Part shown: positions 13,636-14,641 of the stretch, piece by piece
How positions within the stretch are numbered: the stretch's first letter is position 1
Layout: the number at the start of each line of letters is the position of its first letter
NCBI GenBank assembly: GCA_012839665.1
Contig: DUMX01000189.1
Coordinates: forward strand, 1 to 14,641
Source: Gelria sp.
GTDB lineage: Bacteria > Bacillota > Syntrophomonadia > Syntrophomonadales > Syntrophomonadaceae
DNA length: 14,641 nucleotides
Direction of reading: 5' to 3'
Notes under the pieces: generated by a model
The model's database searches: none
Told to the model about the DNA's origin: nothing
What the model saw: the letters and a program-made list of their open reading frames with translations, nothing else
Program-made: the position numbers and the translations under genes

Positions 13636-14481
13636 TTGTTATATTTCTCAGAAAGCTATATATTAAAACAAAGTAGACATAAGGGGTTGGTAGCTGTATC
13701 TGTTAAAATATTAATTGTAGATGATGATGAAAGAGATAGAATAATACTCCGTTATGTTTTAGAACAGATTAAAGGTGTTGAAATTGTTGGGGAGGCAGTG
13801 CATGGACTGGAGGCTCTTATGTTATGCCAGGAAAAAGAGGTTGATTTAGTTTTCCTGGACATTAATATGCCAGAAATGGATGGATTAGAAACTGCCCGTA
13901 AATTGAAACAGTTAAAAAACGTACCCCTATTTGCTTTTATAACCATTAACAAAGATTTGGCAGTCGATGCTTTCGAACTGGAGGCTTTGGACTATATAGT
14001 AAAGCCGATTGAACAAAATCGGATTGAATTAACTATAGAGCGGGCCAGACAGCATTTAGGCGACCAGGAAATCATGGAAGAGATGATTAACACCAGCGTG
14101 AAAGAGCGCATTAATTTCATCCTGGATAGATATAACAATTATGGACTATATTCCGATAAACTTCCCGTCAGAGAAAAAGGCAAGATATCTCTATTGAACC
14201 AGAATGATATTGTATTTTGCGAGAGCCAGGGTAAAAAGGTTTATATATGTACATATAATGAAGGTTTTCTTAGTAATTACACCTTAAATGAACTGGAGAA
14301 ACGGCTTAATAGTATTAATTTTTTCCGCGCCCACCAGGCATATATAGTAAACCTCAATTATATAACCGAGATATTAAATTTGGGAGATAGTTCTTACGTT
14401 TTGCATCTGGAAAATTGCGATAAGGACATAATTCTAAGCCGTTCCAAAGCCAAATTACTCAGGCAAAGGCTAGGTATTTAA
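13636..14481 (+). CDS. LytTR-family response regulator
   Basis: This DNA-binding response regulator has up to 281 aa. The receiver domain (about 23-140) carries the acidic cluster VDDDERD at 28-34, the phosphoacceptor Asp75 (LVFLDINMPEMDG) and Lys123 in IVKPIE. The LytTR DNA-binding domain (about 175-280) shows ISLLNQNDIVFCESQGKKVYI, FFRAHQAYIVNLNYI and the terminal ILSRSKAKLLRQRL. The start is uncertain. The longest frame begins at TTG 13636 without an RBS. TTG 13687 is closer to the domain edge, but AAGGGG directly abuts it. Real residues before VKILIVDD are therefore doubtful. No sensor kinase is adjacent, so it is an orphan here. The divergent or downstream genes are possible targets, which is inference. 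Confidence 0.88.
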   Translation: MLYFSESYILKQSRHKGLVAVSVKILIVDDDERDRIILRYVLEQIKGVEIVGEAVHGLEALMLCQEKEVDLVFLDINMPEMDGLETARKLKQLKNVPLFAFITINKDLAVDAFELEALDYIVKPIEQNRIELTIERARQHLGDQEIMEEMINTSVKERINFILDRYNNYGLYSDKLPVREKGKISLLNQNDIVFCESQGKKVYICTYNEGFLSNYTLNELEKRLNSINFFRAHQAYIVNLNYITEILNLGDSSYVLHLENCDKDIILSRSKAKLLRQRLGI

Positions 14482-14641
14482 AAAAAGGCAGATTGTACCA
14501 ACAAAACGACTATTTACATCTAGAATCAGACTGATTACACCAAGAAAAAGTCATTTTAATCACTTTAAGATGTTATAATATATACGGCAATTAAGTGGAT
14601 AAAGAAGGTTTAGAGCTGCACTTGCTCGCCGTTGCTTCCAC
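14482..14641 (+). other. Non-coding right edge: leader or start of an RNA gene, truncated
   Basis: No reading frame with a ribosome binding site is visible. The part after the extended -10 promoter is GC-richer than the preceding AT-rich spacer. It includes GAGCTGCAC and CTCGCCG, which look RNA-like. The 5' part of a bacterial type A RNase P RNA also has a GAGCTG...TCGCCG-like start, but the window ends too early to judge. Confidence 0.25.
14571..14579 (+). promoter_or_regulatory. Extended -10 promoter pointing off the right edge
   Basis: TGTTATAAT is a perfect extended -10 (TGnTATAAT). The -35 region is poor (TCATTT near 14551), as expected for extended -10 promoters. It lies 90 bases past the response regulator stop. 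The 62 bases downstream contain no start codon with an RBS, so the transcript may be an RNA or a gene with a longer leader. Confidence 0.6.

Overview
The window reads like a chromosome segment of a strictly anaerobic, selenocysteine-using bacterium. Low-to-moderate GC, strong AAGGAGG-type ribosome binding sites and the gene families point to Firmicutes/Clostridia, possibly a Syntrophomonas-like syntroph. The lineage is an inference from gene content, not from a marker gene.

Left half (about 130-7232, + strand): one tightly packed seven-gene operon, hdrC-hdrB-hdrA-flxD(mvhD)-flxC-flxB-flxA. It has a candidate promoter in front and a perfect 12-bp hairpin terminator behind. The products form a cytoplasmic, flavin-based electron-bifurcating complex of the NAD(P)H-dehydrogenase/heterodisulfide-reductase type (Flx-Hdr). 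FlxA takes electrons from NAD(P)H. FlxB, FlxC and FlxD pass them through iron-sulfur centres to the HdrA flavin. HdrA would split them between ferredoxin and a disulfide-type acceptor at HdrB/HdrC. Two genes look broken by in-frame TGA codons but are best read as selenoprotein genes. HdrA has Sec195 and FlxD has Sec71, each at a family Cys position and each followed by a bacterial-type SECIS hairpin. HdrB carries an extra tail of about 110 residues that contains four exact-length 14-residue repeats.

Middle (7233-8123, - strand): a 190-aa protein I do not recognise and a 47-aa single-span membrane protein with a good RBS and its own terminator.

Right half: a large + strand gene (8280-10958) encodes an unusual fusion of a class III PLP aminotransferase with a C-terminal reductase resembling the cyanobacterial acyl-ACP reductase that makes fatty aldehydes. 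The arrangement suggests acyl thioester to aldehyde to amine chemistry in one polypeptide. It is followed by a dispersed repeat (also present inverted at the left edge), a DUF1285-like protein and a DegV-family fatty-acid-binding protein. A convergent radical SAM gene follows, with a structured-looking 3' region. Last come an orphan LytTR response regulator and a strong extended -10 promoter firing off the right edge toward a possible RNA gene.

The strongest points for follow-up are the paired selenocysteines in the Flx-Hdr complex, the HdrB repeat tail, and the aminotransferase/acyl-reductase fusion. No tRNA, rRNA, CRISPR array or transposase was seen. No gene-free stretch exceeds 300 bases.
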